NCBI RefSeq assembly: GCF_900115105.1
Contig: NZ_FOYP01000001.1
Location: 381,472 to 445,471 of the forward strand
Direction of reading: 5' to 3'
Length of the DNA: 64,000 bases
From: Yoonia tamlensis
Lineage (GTDB): Bacteria; Pseudomonadota; Alphaproteobacteria; Rhodobacterales; Rhodobacteraceae
In this document: positions 18,714-27,732 of the stretch, piece after piece
Position numbering within the stretch: position 1 is the stretch's first letter
How the letters are laid out: every line of letters starts with the position of its first letter
Notes under the pieces: model-generated
What the model saw: the letters and a program-made list of their open reading frames with translations, nothing else
The model's database searches: none
What the model was told of the DNA's origin: nothing
Made by a program: the position numbers and the translations under genes

Positions 18714-19073
18714 TTAAGAAATCAGGGAATTATAGGCGGCTTCGTCCATGTAGCCGTCCAATTGTGATGGATCAGATGGTTTGATCTTAAAGAACCAGCC
18801 GGCCCCCAGCGCGTCTTCGTTCACGAGGCTCGGGTTATCGCCCAAAGCTTCGTTGACTTCGACAATTTCGCCATCAATCGGGGCCATAATATCGGATGCG
18901 GCTTTGACGCTTTCGATCACGACAACCTCGTCGTCTTTGGCGACTGTGGTGCCTGTTTCGGGCAGTTCGACAAAAACGATGTCGCCCAGCTGTGTGGTGG
19001 CGTGTTCAGTGATGCCGACAACGATGATATCGCCCTCAGCGCGTAGCCATTCGTGTTCTTGGGTATATTTCAT
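18714..19073 (-). CDS. gcvH: Glycine cleavage system H protein
   Basis: Lipoyl carrier protein of 119 residues. The lipoyl-accepting Lys lies in [16 protein letters not shown]; the N-terminus [15 protein letters not shown] and the GVGI-like strand [19 protein letters not shown] are standard. It shuttles the aminomethyl group between GcvP and GcvT. Eighteen bases after gcvT. Confidence 0.97.
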   Translation of the reverse strand: MKYTQEHEWLRAEGDIIVVGITEHATTQLGDIVFVELPETGTTVAKDDEVVVIESVKAASDIMAPIDGEIVEVNEALGDNPSLVNEDALGAGWFFKIKPSDPSQLDGYMDEAAYNSLIS

Positions 19074-19091
19074 AGTCTTCTCCGGTGGTGG

Positions 19092-20213
19092 TTAGCGTTT
19101 GAAATTTGCAGGGGTAAAGGGCATTGGCGCGACCGTCAGCGGCAGGCGTTTGCCGCGCAGTTCGCCGTAAACTGTGGTGCCGTTGCTGGCCAAATCAGTG
19201 GGCAAATAGCCCATCGCAACAGGCCCGCCGACAGTGGGGCCAAAGCCGCCAGATGTGATCGTGCCAATCGGGGTGGCGCCGGTTTCGTCGGCAAACAATG
19301 CAATACCTTCGCGCATCGGTGCGCGGCCTTGCGGCAAAAGACCGACCCGTTTTGTTGTGGCGCCGCCTGCGAGTTCTGCCAGTATAGTATCCGCGCCCGG
19401 AAAACCGCCCGCGCGGTCGCCACCGGTGCGCCGCACCTTCTGGATCGCCCAGTTCAGCGCGGCGGTTGTTGGCGTTGTCTGCGTATCGATGTCATGCCCG
19501 TAAAGGCACAAGCCCCCCTCAAGCCGCAGGCTGTCGCGCGCGCCCAATCCGATGGGCGCGACATCCTCATGCGCCAATAGCTGTTTTGCCAATGCGGTGG
19601 CATTTGCAGCAGGGGCAGAGATTTCATAGCCGTCTTCGCCGGTATAGCCGGACCGCGACACCCAGCATTCTACGCCAGCGAGTGTCAGCGTGGCGACATC
19701 CATAAACCGCATTTCGGCGGCCTTGGGGTCAAGTGCGGCGAGCACGGTTTCCGCGGCTGGCCCTTGCAGCGCAAGCAGCGCGCGGTCGGTGATTTCCGTG
19801 ACGGTCACGCCCGTCAGATTTGCCTGCATATGCGCGATATCAGCTGCCTTGCACGCGGCGTTGACCACCACAAAAACATGATCTCCGCGATTGGCCAGCA
19901 TCAGATCGTCCATCATCCCGCCCGCGTCATTGGTAAAAAACCCGTATCGCTGCCGATCGGACCCAAGCCCGAGAATATCGACAGGGATCAGGGTTTCCAG
20001 CGCCAGCGCCGCAGCATCATAGCTATCGCCTTGAACGATGACCTGCCCCATATGGCTGACGTCAAACAATCCGGCTTTTGCGCGGGTGTGAAGATGTTCT
20101 TGCATCACGCCCATCGGGTATTGCACGGGCATTGCATAGCCCGCAAAAGGGACCATCTTGGCCCCAAGTTCAACATGCAAATCATATAGCGCAGTGTGTA
20201 GCAGTTCTGACAT
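19092..20213 (-). CDS. gcvT: Aminomethyltransferase (T protein)
   Basis: Tetrahydrofolate-dependent enzyme of 373 residues that releases ammonia and forms methylene-THF. Motifs: HVELGAKMVPFAGYAMPVQYP at the N-terminus, FDVSHMGQV and later SRSGYTGEDGYEI and GLGARDSLRLEGGLCLYGHD. First gene after the riboswitch, 80 bases downstream of it. Confidence 0.97.
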   Translation of the reverse strand: MSELLHTALYDLHVELGAKMVPFAGYAMPVQYPMGVMQEHLHTRAKAGLFDVSHMGQVIVQGDSYDAAALALETLIPVDILGLGSDRQRYGFFTNDAGGMMDDLMLANRGDHVFVVVNAACKAADIAHMQANLTGVTVTEITDRALLALQGPAAETVLAALDPKAAEMRFMDVATLTLAGVECWVSRSGYTGEDGYEISAPAANATALAKQLLAHEDVAPIGLGARDSLRLEGGLCLYGHDIDTQTTPTTAALNWAIQKVRRTGGDRAGGFPGADTILAELAGGATTKRVGLLPQGRAPMREGIALFADETGATPIGTITSGGFGPTVGGPVAMGYLPTDLASNGTTVYGELRGKRLPLTVAPMPFTPANFKR

Positions 20214-20294
20214 TGACGACCCTTTCCCATCGGCCGCGCAGATATCGAAAATCTGTCGGCACCACTTTGATGCAAAGCTTGCGCCCTGCGTGTG

Positions 20295-20446
20295 ATGCCC
20301 CCTCTGTCCATCTGCCTGAGAATGCTATCCCTTCGGCGGGCACGATACGTACCACTCTCCAGAGTCTTCGAAACGACAGCGGTCCTTTGGCCTGAGAGTT
20401 TCCGGGGCGGTTGCTCCTTCGGCACCAGTGAACTGGTTCTCCCGAT
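20295..20446 (-). promoter_or_regulatory. Tandem glycine riboswitch
   Basis: On the minus strand two aptamer-like units stand in line before gcvT. Unit 1 contains GGTGCCGAAGGAGCAA then AACTCTCAGGCCAAAGGAC; unit 2 contains CTCTGGAGAGTG, CCGCCGAAGGGATA and TTCTCAGGCAGATGGACAGA. These are the conserved blocks of the gcvT RNA motif (CCGAAGG and CTCAGG...GACAGA). Two aptamers with a short linker is the common ON-switch form for glycine cleavage operons. Boundaries are approximate by about five bases. Confidence 0.92.
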
Positions 20447-20584
20447 GTCGTTGTTGCTTCATGCACTGTCGCAGTAGCCCGATCAAGATTTTATTTCACG
20501 TTGCGTCGATAATCGTGATGCGAGAACCTGGGCGCATAGAAAAATGGCACAAGGCGGCATATGCCGCGCAAGCGGAGAACAAAA

Positions 20585-21322
20585 ATGAAGAAAATCGCAT
20601 TGGTCACAGGTGGCGGGTCAGGAATCGGGCGGGCCTGTGCGGTTGCATTGGCGCAAAACGGATTCGATGTGATCGTGACAGGCCGCAAGATGGACCCGCT
20701 AAACGAGACAGTACAGTTGATGCAAGGTGGCGCTGCGATCGCCTGCGATATCACTGATGCCGATGCGGTTGATGCGCTGTTTGCGCAGATAGATCGCGAC
20801 TATGGCCGGTTGGATCTTTTGTTCAATAATGCAGGCAATAATGTGAAAGCCGCCCCCATCGGCGACATCCCCCCCGAAGATTTTCTGACGGTGATCAATG
20901 TAAACCTATACGGCGCGTTTCTTGCGGCGCGCGGGGCATTCAATCTGATGCGCAAACAACAGCCCCAAGGCGGGCGGATCATCAACAACGGGTCGATTTC
21001 AGCGGCGGTCCCGCGCCCCGGATCGGCGCCCTACACCGCGTCAAAACATGCGATCACGGGGATGACGCGGTCGATTTCACTGGACGGGCGTCCCTATGAT
21101 ATTGTCTGCGGCCAGATTGATATCGGCAATGCGGCGTCAGATATGACCACACAAATTGCCAAAGGCGTCCCGCAAGCGGATCTGTCGATCAAGGCGGAAC
21201 CGGTGATGGATGTAAAACACGTGGCCGACACATTGGTGCATATGGCCAATTTGCCGCTGTCTGCGAATGTGCAGTTTGTGACCGTCATGGCGTCAACCAT
21301 GCCGTTTATCGGTCGCGGATAG
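20585..21322 (+). CDS. Short-chain dehydrogenase/reductase
   Basis: Classical SDR of 245 residues: cofactor site TGGGSGIGRA near residue 8, NNAG in LFNNAGNN, and the catalytic Ser-Tyr-Lys in NNGSISAAVPRPGSAPYTASK. Probably NADPH- or NADH-dependent; substrate unknown. The start at 20585 follows GCGGAGAAC; an upstream in-frame ATG at 20561 has no site. It is divergent from gcvT and convergent with the next gene. Confidence 0.88.
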   Translation: MKKIALVTGGGSGIGRACAVALAQNGFDVIVTGRKMDPLNETVQLMQGGAAIACDITDADAVDALFAQIDRDYGRLDLLFNNAGNNVKAAPIGDIPPEDFLTVINVNLYGAFLAARGAFNLMRKQQPQGGRIINNGSISAAVPRPGSAPYTASKHAITGMTRSISLDGRPYDIVCGQIDIGNAASDMTTQIAKGVPQADLSIKAEPVMDVKHVADTLVHMANLPLSANVQFVTVMASTMPFIGRG

Positions 21323-21348
21323 CGCGCCCCACCTGTGGCAGGGCGCGC
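21322..21348. terminator. GC-rich inverted repeat between convergent genes
   Basis: GCGCGCCC and GGGCGCGC form a perfect 8-bp stem around an 11-base loop, just after the SDR stop and before the end of the convergent dehydrogenase. No T-run is seen; it may stop both genes with help or protect the mRNA ends. Confidence 0.5.
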
Positions 21349-21358
21349 CATCTGTGGG

Positions 21359-22249
21359 TTATCCCTGCTTGAGCTGCTCGGCGAAATAGTCCAGCAGTTC
21401 AGGCACCATTGCGTCACCGTGTCCGCCTTCTGTGGCGCCGCGCAGCGCACCAAGCGCGCCGCCGACCATGATTGACGGGGTGCCCGCATCGCGCGTCATC
21501 TGATCGTAATAGCCGACATCCTTGGCCGCGTTCTGGATCGAGAACGCCAGTTTGTTCGGGTTGCCTTCAAGCGCGTAGGCCGACCAAAGTTCCATGAACG
21601 GTGACCCTAAAGGTCCGGCAAAAATGACGTCATACAATTGACGGCGGTCGATGCCCATCACATCACCCATGGTAAAGGCTTCGGCCAATGCAGCGCCGGT
21701 GGTCTGCCCAAAGAAGTTGTTGATCAACTTCATTGCGTGCCCATTGCCGAGCTGCCCAAGGTGAAACACGTTTTCCGCCAGATCGTTCAGCACGGGCAGC
21801 ACCTTGTCAAAAGCGTCCTTGTCGCCTGCGCACATCAGGTTCAGCTTGCCTTCAAGCGCCTGCGTTGGTGTGCGGCCGATTGGGGCATCCAGATAGATAC
21901 CGCCAGCGGCTGCGACCTCTGCACCCAATGTGCGGGTTGATCCGGGCAGCGATGTTCCGAAGTCGATCACGATCTGACCGGGTTTGATGCCGGCAATCAC
22001 GCCATCGTCGCCACGCATCCGGCCTTCGACATGCGCGGATGTGCCCATGCACAGCATGACAATATCGGTGGTTTCAGCAACGTTGCGCGCTGATGCGGCT
22101 TCGGTCGCGCCCCGCGCGATCGCCTTGTCAATTTCAGTCCGGTCGCGGTTGCCCAGAACAGCGACATCATATTCTTTGTCTTGTAGCCGCGACACCATCG
22201 CGCCGCCCATCAAGCCAAGCCCGATAAATCCGATTTTTGGTTGCGTCAT
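21359..22249 (-). CDS. NAD-binding beta-hydroxyacid dehydrogenase (3-hydroxyisobutyrate/L-threonate type)
   Basis: 296 residues of the HIBADH family: nucleotide site KIGFIGLGLMGGAM at the start, the substrate signature DAPIGRTPTQALEGKLNLM and the catalytic Lys in GHAMKLINNFFGQTTGAALAEA. The family includes 3-hydroxyisobutyrate, tartronate-semialdehyde and L-threonate (LtnD) dehydrogenases. Tetronate kinase genes 4 kb away make an LtnD-like role possible, but nothing in the sequence decides it. The start follows TGGGAGAAAACC. Confidence 0.85.
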   Translation of the reverse strand: MTQPKIGFIGLGLMGGAMVSRLQDKEYDVAVLGNRDRTEIDKAIARGATEAASARNVAETTDIVMLCMGTSAHVEGRMRGDDGVIAGIKPGQIVIDFGTSLPGSTRTLGAEVAAAGGIYLDAPIGRTPTQALEGKLNLMCAGDKDAFDKVLPVLNDLAENVFHLGQLGNGHAMKLINNFFGQTTGAALAEAFTMGDVMGIDRRQLYDVIFAGPLGSPFMELWSAYALEGNPNKLAFSIQNAAKDVGYYDQMTRDAGTPSIMVGGALGALRGATEGGHGDAMVPELLDYFAEQLKQG

Positions 22250-22417
22250 GGTTTTCTCCCAGTATGCCATTTGGTAATGAGGTAACGATCTTGGATCGCG
22301 AAAGCAACAGGGTTACTAGTATACGTGCTTGACGGCGCGACACTCAAGCCGCTTGCGCCGGTCCGCGCGGTATGGCCAAACTGCGCAACCTGCCTAGACC
22401 CGCAAAGGAAACCAGTG

Positions 22418-23383
22418 ATGTCGGAACTTCTGATACTTAGCACTATTACGCCGCATATGCGTGCGCGGATTGACGCTGCATTTACGGCGACGATGCTTGC
22501 GGATGTCGACCGCGCAAGCTGGCTTGCCGAACATGGTGCTGCGGTGCGGTTTATCTTGACCGACGGGCACTTAGGCGTGCCTGCGGATATTTTTGCGCAG
22601 CTTCCGAATGCCGAAATCATCAGTAGCAACGGGGTCGGCTATGACGGAGTGGATACCGCCGCGGCCACCGCACGCGGGGTGCCTGTCTGCCATACGCCAA
22701 ACGTGCTTAACCAAGAAGTCGCAACATCCGCGCTTTTGCTTTATCTTGCAGCGATGCGCAATTTTGAGGCCGAAATGGCAAATGCGCGCTCGGGCCGCTG
22801 GGAAAGCGCAGGCAATCTGCCTTTGGCGCGTTCGGCGGATAAGCGGACAATCGGAATCGTGGGGCTAGGGCGCATCGGCAAGGCGATAGCCGCCAAGCTT
22901 GCCCCTTTTGATCCGGCGATTGTCTACTACGGGCGGTCCAGACAGGATGTGCCCTTTGCCTATTACGACGATCTGGTTGCAATGGCGCGCGACTGCGAGG
23001 CGCTGATCTGTGTGGCGCCCGGGGGCGCGGCAACCCATCACCTGATCAATCGCGCGGTGATTGATGCGCTTGGTCCTGACGGGGTTTTGGTCAATGTCGG
23101 GCGCGGATCGGTCGTGGATGAGGCGGCGCTAATCGCAGCCTTGCAGGACGGGCGGCTGGGCGCGGCGGCGCTTGATGTCTTTGAAGCAGAGCCGCATATT
23201 CCCGAGGCGCTGCGCGCGTTGCCCAATGTGATCCTGACACCGCATATTGGCAGCGCCACCGTTGAAACGCGCCGCGCCATGGGGGATTTGGCGATTGATA
23301 ATCTGATCGCATGGAAAAACGGCGAAAAGCTGATCACCCCTGTCCCCGAAAGCGCAGGCTTGCTGTCGCGCGCCGCCGTCTAG
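22418..23383 (+). CDS. D-isomer-specific 2-hydroxyacid dehydrogenase
   Basis: 321 residues with the NAD-binding segment TIGIVGLGRIGKAIAAKL, the catalytic Arg region NVGRGSVVDEAALIAAL, a Glu in ALDVFEAEPHIPEAL and a His in VILTPHIGSAT. Such proteins act as hydroxypyruvate, glyoxylate or other 2-ketoacid reductases. The start at 22418 is preceded by AAAGGAAACC; an earlier in-frame codon at 22325 is unlikely. The end overlaps the convergent subtilase by four bases. Confidence 0.88.
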   Translation: MSELLILSTITPHMRARIDAAFTATMLADVDRASWLAEHGAAVRFILTDGHLGVPADIFAQLPNAEIISSNGVGYDGVDTAAATARGVPVCHTPNVLNQEVATSALLLYLAAMRNFEAEMANARSGRWESAGNLPLARSADKRTIGIVGLGRIGKAIAAKLAPFDPAIVYYGRSRQDVPFAYYDDLVAMARDCEALICVAPGGAATHHLINRAVIDALGPDGVLVNVGRGSVVDEAALIAALQDGRLGAAALDVFEAEPHIPEALRALPNVILTPHIGSATVETRRAMGDLAIDNLIAWKNGEKLITPVPESAGLLSRAAV

Positions 23384-24597
23384 CAGCCGATATCGCGCAA
23401 TAGCCCCCAGCCAAATCTGGGGTCATGGCCCGGATCGCCCAGATCAACCGCATGCGCGCGCAGCCGGTTGCGCACCGTGGCCGCCGAATTGCCGCCAACG
23501 CGCGCGGCAAGCGCCGTAACGATCGGTGCGGCGTAGGATGTTCCCGTTGCATAGGCGCCGCCATCGGGACGCGCCACATAGAGATCAACGCCAGGCGCGG
23601 CAAAGGCGATGTGATCCCCCCAATTTGCCGACCGGTAGCGGCGCATGGCCGCGTCAACCGCGGTGACTGCAATGACTGCGGGGGATACGGCGGGCAATGT
23701 ATCAGCGTCACGGCCGCCATTCCCGGCGGCCGCAATCATGACCGCGCCCGCCCGTTCGGCCTGCAACAGCAGGTCCTCAAGCACGTGATTTGGGGGACCT
23801 GCAAAGGACATATTGATCAGCCGCACATCATTGGACAGCATCCAAGACAGCGACGCCCCGATCCGGTCAACATCGGCCGCAACGCCGCTATGTTCGCCGG
23901 CAAAAGCGTTGATTGCAAACAGACGCGCGCCCGGGGCATAGCCCGATAACGCGCCGCCCGCATCTTCGCCGACAATAAGCGCGGCAACCGCCGTGCCATG
24001 TTCCGTGCCAGACGGGCGCTGATCGCCAAAAAGCGCGGTTTCTGTAATTATCGCCGCCTGGCGCAGCGCCGGATGGTTCACGTCAACGGGGCCGTCTATC
24101 AGGCCTATTCTCCGGCTTGGGCTTAACCGGCAGGCGCCATTGTCACCAATCAGGTTAGAAGCATAAAGCCGCGGTGCGCCCTGCGCAAAGCGGTACAGAT
24201 GGTTGATATCCACACGAAAATCCGGCGCGGTTTGCCCCAGTAACCGCCGCGCCAGCCCAAGATCAAGCTGCCGCCCCAGATCAAACAGCATCACACGCCG
24301 GTTGAGCGGTGCCAAATCGCGCGTGGTCAGTATCACAGCGCCTGCGTCTTGCAGCGATGAAACGGCCGCCGGCGCGCTGCTGATCGGGCCGCTGACCACA
24401 TATTCGACCCGCCCGACAGAAAGATAGGCCGCATCGGCGTCGCGTTGCGGGATTGGCCTTTCTTCGCGTTCGGACGTGGAAGGGGGCGGCGCGGTGGTTT
24501 GCGCCGCCGCAATATCTGGCGCGCCAATCATCAATAACGCCAATCCTGCGATCAGCATCATTCGCAAGATAAGGTAATTGTGCATCAAGGTTTTCAT
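23380..24597 (-). CDS. Subtilisin-like serine protease (S8), exported
   Basis: 405 residues with a hydrophobic signal (ILRMMLIAGLALLMIGAPDIAAA). The catalytic triad is visible as Asp in RIGLIDGPVD, His in GTEHGTAVAALIVG and Ser in GTSYAAPIVTALAA, with the oxyanion Asn in AAAGNGG. An N-terminal region of about 150 residues precedes the protease domain. It starts three bases after the anti-sigma gene, so it is probably regulated by the ECF sigma factor here. Substrate unknown. Confidence 0.88.
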   Translation of the reverse strand: MKTLMHNYLILRMMLIAGLALLMIGAPDIAAAQTTAPPPSTSEREERPIPQRDADAAYLSVGRVEYVVSGPISSAPAAVSSLQDAGAVILTTRDLAPLNRRVMLFDLGRQLDLGLARRLLGQTAPDFRVDINHLYRFAQGAPRLYASNLIGDNGACRLSPSRRIGLIDGPVDVNHPALRQAAIITETALFGDQRPSGTEHGTAVAALIVGEDAGGALSGYAPGARLFAINAFAGEHSGVAADVDRIGASLSWMLSNDVRLINMSFAGPPNHVLEDLLLQAERAGAVMIAAAGNGGRDADTLPAVSPAVIAVTAVDAAMRRYRSANWGDHIAFAAPGVDLYVARPDGGAYATGTSYAAPIVTALAARVGGNSAATVRNRLRAHAVDLGDPGHDPRFGWGLLRDIGC

Positions 24598-24600
24598 GGC

Positions 24601-25176
24601 TTATGGCACCGCATCAAGCGAGGCAATAATTCCGGAGGCGGCTTGCAAGCGCGCGCGCGCGGCTTGCGCATCCGCCCCCTCAAGCAGTGCCAAGCCGTAA
24701 AGCCCCAATGCCGATGGCCCCGAGACGATTTCAACCTCAGCCGCCAGCAAAAGCGCGCGCAAATCGGATTCGGCGGTGTCCGGATGCACCGTAATCGTGA
24801 ACTGCGCGCCCGTATCGCCCGCCAGCTCATAACCCTGTCCTGACGGGTCTGTTTGTGTCAGCAAAACCGTTTGCCCGACAGCGACCGCCAGCAATATCGC
24901 GGCAGCAATCTGCCAGATGCGCGCGCGCGGGGCCGTGGATTGCTGGTGCGGTGCATCAATGTCGCGCATCAGTCGCGCAAGCCCCAATTCACCGGGGCTA
25001 TAGGCGGTATCATCTGCCTGCATCGTCGCGCGCATATTTTCCAGCGCCGCCAGTTCCGCGGCAAGTGCGGGGTCTTGATCTACGGCGGCCTGAACCTGTG
25101 CCAGTTCTTCGCCCTCGAGCGTGCCATTGGCCAAAAACGGCAGAAGAAGTACGGCGTCTTGGGATGATAGGCTCAT
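24601..25176 (-). CDS. Predicted anti-sigma factor
   Basis: 191 residues. Residues 1-60 are acidic and helical (DAVLLLPFLANGTLEGEELA), the usual anti-sigma binding part but without a zinc-binding HxxxCxxC. One membrane helix (IWQIAAAILLAVAVGQTVLL) near residue 90 anchors it, followed by a periplasmic domain of about 80 residues. Its start overlaps the sigma factor stop by four bases, which supports a sigma/anti-sigma pair. Assignment rests on position and topology. Confidence 0.75.
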   Translation of the reverse strand: MSLSSQDAVLLLPFLANGTLEGEELAQVQAAVDQDPALAAELAALENMRATMQADDTAYSPGELGLARLMRDIDAPHQQSTAPRARIWQIAAAILLAVAVGQTVLLTQTDPSGQGYELAGDTGAQFTITVHPDTAESDLRALLLAAEVEIVSGPSALGLYGLALLEGADAQAARARLQAASGIIASLDAVP

Positions 25177-25721
25177 GATGTCACCTCTGGCCCGAATGCC
25201 GACAGGCAGCGCATCAGCAGTTTCTTGGCGTGGAAAATCCGCGTTTTGATTGTGCCTTCGGCGGTGTCACAGACTTTGGCTATCTCGCGGTAGCTCATGT
25301 CTTCCCAAAAGGCCAAGGCAATCGCGCTGCGGTGTTCGTCGCTGAGCCCGTCCATGCAGTGGCGGACCTGTGCCGCATCCTGACTGGCGACAATGCAGGT
25401 TTCGGCGCTGTCTGTATCGTCGATAACCTCTGGCGGGGTATCGGTAAGACTTGTGCGGCCGGCCTTGCGGTGCCGGTCGATGACCTTGCGGTAGGCGATG
25501 CCAAATATCCACGTCTGCACTTTTGATCTCCCTTCAAAACGGCTGGCTGAACGCCAGATTTCGATAAACACGTCATGAAGTAAGTCGGATGACTCGTGCG
25601 GATCGTTCAATCTTGATAGAATAAATCTGTAAACGGGCTTTTCCAACGCGCGGTAAAGGGCCGCCAATGCCGAGCGATCGCCATCAGCGATCTGGCGCAT
25701 AAGCTGTGCATATTGGTCCAA
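25173..25721 (-). CDS. ECF RNA polymerase sigma factor
   Basis: 182 residues with sigma region 2 (LYRALEKPVYRFILSRLNDP, HDVFIEIWRSASRFEGRSKV and WIFGIAYRKVIDRHRK) and region 4 (EHRSAIALAFWEDMSYREIA then CDTAEGTIKTRIFHAKKLL). The start is TTG, preceded by GAGGTGGATTT; no ATG fits better. Probably drives its own operon including the anti-sigma and subtilase genes, but I see no clear ECF promoter motif. Confidence 0.9.
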   Translation of the reverse strand: MDQYAQLMRQIADGDRSALAALYRALEKPVYRFILSRLNDPHESSDLLHDVFIEIWRSASRFEGRSKVQTWIFGIAYRKVIDRHRKAGRTSLTDTPPEVIDDTDSAETCIVASQDAAQVRHCMDGLSDEHRSAIALAFWEDMSYREIAKVCDTAEGTIKTRIFHAKKLLMRCLSAFGPEVTS

Positions 25722-25858
25722 AATCCACCTCGTCGATCTGCGCGGTTAAGCATTGATACTGCACGATAACCATTTTGGCCAAGCCAATTGCCCCGCGCTG
25801 GACGCAAATCTTGATGCATGTACCGAACGGATGTTTCAGCCTGTCGTCTGTCTGCGCC

Positions 25859-26503
25859 TTAGTCGGGCGCACCAAATTTTGCATAAAGTGCTGCGCGGTC
25901 GGTCTTTGACAGCATGTTGATTGGCACGCCGCGCGTCAGCAGCGCGAGCTTGGCGGTTTCTTCCAACTCTTCAATCGCATAGGTCGCGGCCCAGATATCC
26001 TTGCCCGCAACCACCGGCCCGTGATTGGCCAAAAGCACGGCCGAACGTTTACCGGCAAGCCCGCGCACGGCCTCGCCCATTTGCGGATCGCCCGGCAGGA
26101 AGAAGGGCAGCAATTGCACCTTGCCCAGTTTCATCACCGCATAGGGGGTCAAAAGCGGCAGGACATCATTGGCCTCGACCTCGGGCATCATTGACCACGC
26201 AACCGAATGTGTTGAATGCAAATGCACCACAGCGCCCGTGGTCGCGCGGGTTTCATAGAATGCCGCGTGCAGCGGGATTTCTTTGGTGGGTGCGTCGCCG
26301 GATAACAATCGCCCCGTGGCGTCCAGATGACTGATGCGCGCGGGGTCAAGGAACCCCATCGACGATCCGGTCGGTGTCACCAAAAGCGTGCCATCATCCA
26401 GCCGTGCCGAAATATTCCCAGATGATCCGCAGGTCAGCCCGCGATCAAACAGCGATTTGGCAATGCGGCAAATATCTTCGCGCAGGCGGGTTTGCTGACT
26501 CAT
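25859..26503 (-). CDS. otnC: Class II aldolase/adducin family protein, OtnC-like
   Basis: 214 residues of the class II aldolase fold: GLTCGSSGNISARLDDG near the start, metal ligands in VVHLHSTHSVAWS and a later NHGPVVAGKD. Next to a four-carbon acid sugar kinase this family acts as 3-oxo-tetronate 4-phosphate decarboxylase, releasing CO2 and yielding dihydroxyacetone phosphate. The ATG overlaps the kinase stop by four bases. Without the partner it would be called an L-fuculose-phosphate aldolase. Confidence 0.85.
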   Translation of the reverse strand: MSQQTRLREDICRIAKSLFDRGLTCGSSGNISARLDDGTLLVTPTGSSMGFLDPARISHLDATGRLLSGDAPTKEIPLHAAFYETRATTGAVVHLHSTHSVAWSMMPEVEANDVLPLLTPYAVMKLGKVQLLPFFLPGDPQMGEAVRGLAGKRSAVLLANHGPVVAGKDIWAATYAIEELEETAKLALLTRGVPINMLSKTDRAALYAKFGAPD

Positions 26504-27732
26504 GTCGGGGTCTCCATTCTGGTCAGTGCCTCGGCAAAGAAATCAGGCCCGCCGAAATTTCCCGATTTCAGTGCAAGGCACAAAGGGGCCGCGCCCGCGA
26601 CCCGCACCACAGGCACGCCAGCCGCCAAACGTGGCCCGATTTCAAGCGTATGCGCGCCCAAACCGGACACCACAGCCCCCGAGGTTTCACCGCCCGCAAC
26701 CACGATCCGCGTCACCCCGCGCTGCGCCAATATGGCGGCCAGATCGGCAAACAGGGTTTCAATCGCATGGGCGGCGCGGGTGGTGCCAAACTGGGCCTGG
26801 GCTGCGCGCACCACATCGGGATCGGCCGAGGAATAGACCAGCGGTGCGCCTGTTTGGGCCATGGCCCAATCGGCTATGCTGGCGGCGGTCACCTTGCCGT
26901 CAATGACATCTGCAGCGGCGATTTCAAACGATGCGGCAAGGGATTTATAGGTCGCAACCTGCGCGCGGGTGGCACGGCTGCATGATCCTGAAATCACCAC
27001 GGCTGGCCCGCAGATCCCCGCCCAATCTGGCGTGGCAGGGGTTGCGCCGAAATTTGCAGGCAGCCCCAGCGCGATCCCTGATCCACCGCATATAAACGGC
27101 AGGTCCTTGCTTGCCGTCCCAATCGCCATCAGGTCCGCATTGTGGATTGCATCCACGATCACATGACCCTTTGTCCGGGACAGCGCATCACGAATGGCCG
27201 TGGCACCAGCCGCGACTGTCATCGCCGGAATATGACCTATTTCGCGCGCGGTTTGTGCGGCCAGAACCCTGCGCAAATCGGGATCTGTCATCGGTGTCAG
27301 CGGGTGGTCTTGCATCCCGCTTTCGTTCAAAAGCCTGTCAAAAACGAACAGGTGCCCCTGATAGACCGACCGCCCGTTTTCGGGGAATGCGGGGCAGACA
27401 AGCGTGCGGTCAACACCCAGATCATCCGCCAAAGCATCCAGAACGGGGCCGATATTGCCCTGATCGGTGCTGTCGAAAGTTGAACAGACTTTGAAAATAA
27501 TCTGTTCCGCCCCTTGTGCGCGCAACCATTTGCCGGCGGCACGCGATGCTTTGACCGCATCCGCAACAGGTTCGGTCCGCGATTTTAACGCGACAACGCC
27601 CGCGCCAAGATCCGGATCGGCATCCGTTTCCGGCACGCCGATAAATTGCGCGACACGCATGCCCGCTTCGGCCAAAGTAAGCGCAATATCGGACGCTCCG
27701 GTGAAATCATCGGCAATGACACCAATTTTCAT
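26500..27732 (-). CDS. otnK: Four-carbon acid sugar kinase family protein (OtnK/DUF1537)
   Basis: 410 residues. The N-terminal half contains IGVIADDFTGASDIAL, the hallmark of the DUF1537/OtnK family, and FKVCSTFDSTDQGNIGP; the C-terminal half has the nucleotide-binding VAGGETSGAVVSGL. OtnK phosphorylates 3-oxo-tetronates made from four-carbon sugar acids. It overlaps the lactonase-like gene upstream and otnC downstream. The exact acid is unknown. Confidence 0.9.
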   Translation of the reverse strand: MKIGVIADDFTGASDIALTLAEAGMRVAQFIGVPETDADPDLGAGVVALKSRTEPVADAVKASRAAGKWLRAQGAEQIIFKVCSTFDSTDQGNIGPVLDALADDLGVDRTLVCPAFPENGRSVYQGHLFVFDRLLNESGMQDHPLTPMTDPDLRRVLAAQTAREIGHIPAMTVAAGATAIRDALSRTKGHVIVDAIHNADLMAIGTASKDLPFICGGSGIALGLPANFGATPATPDWAGICGPAVVISGSCSRATRAQVATYKSLAASFEIAAADVIDGKVTAASIADWAMAQTGAPLVYSSADPDVVRAAQAQFGTTRAAHAIETLFADLAAILAQRGVTRIVVAGGETSGAVVSGLGAHTLEIGPRLAAGVPVVRVAGAAPLCLALKSGNFGGPDFFAEALTRMETPT

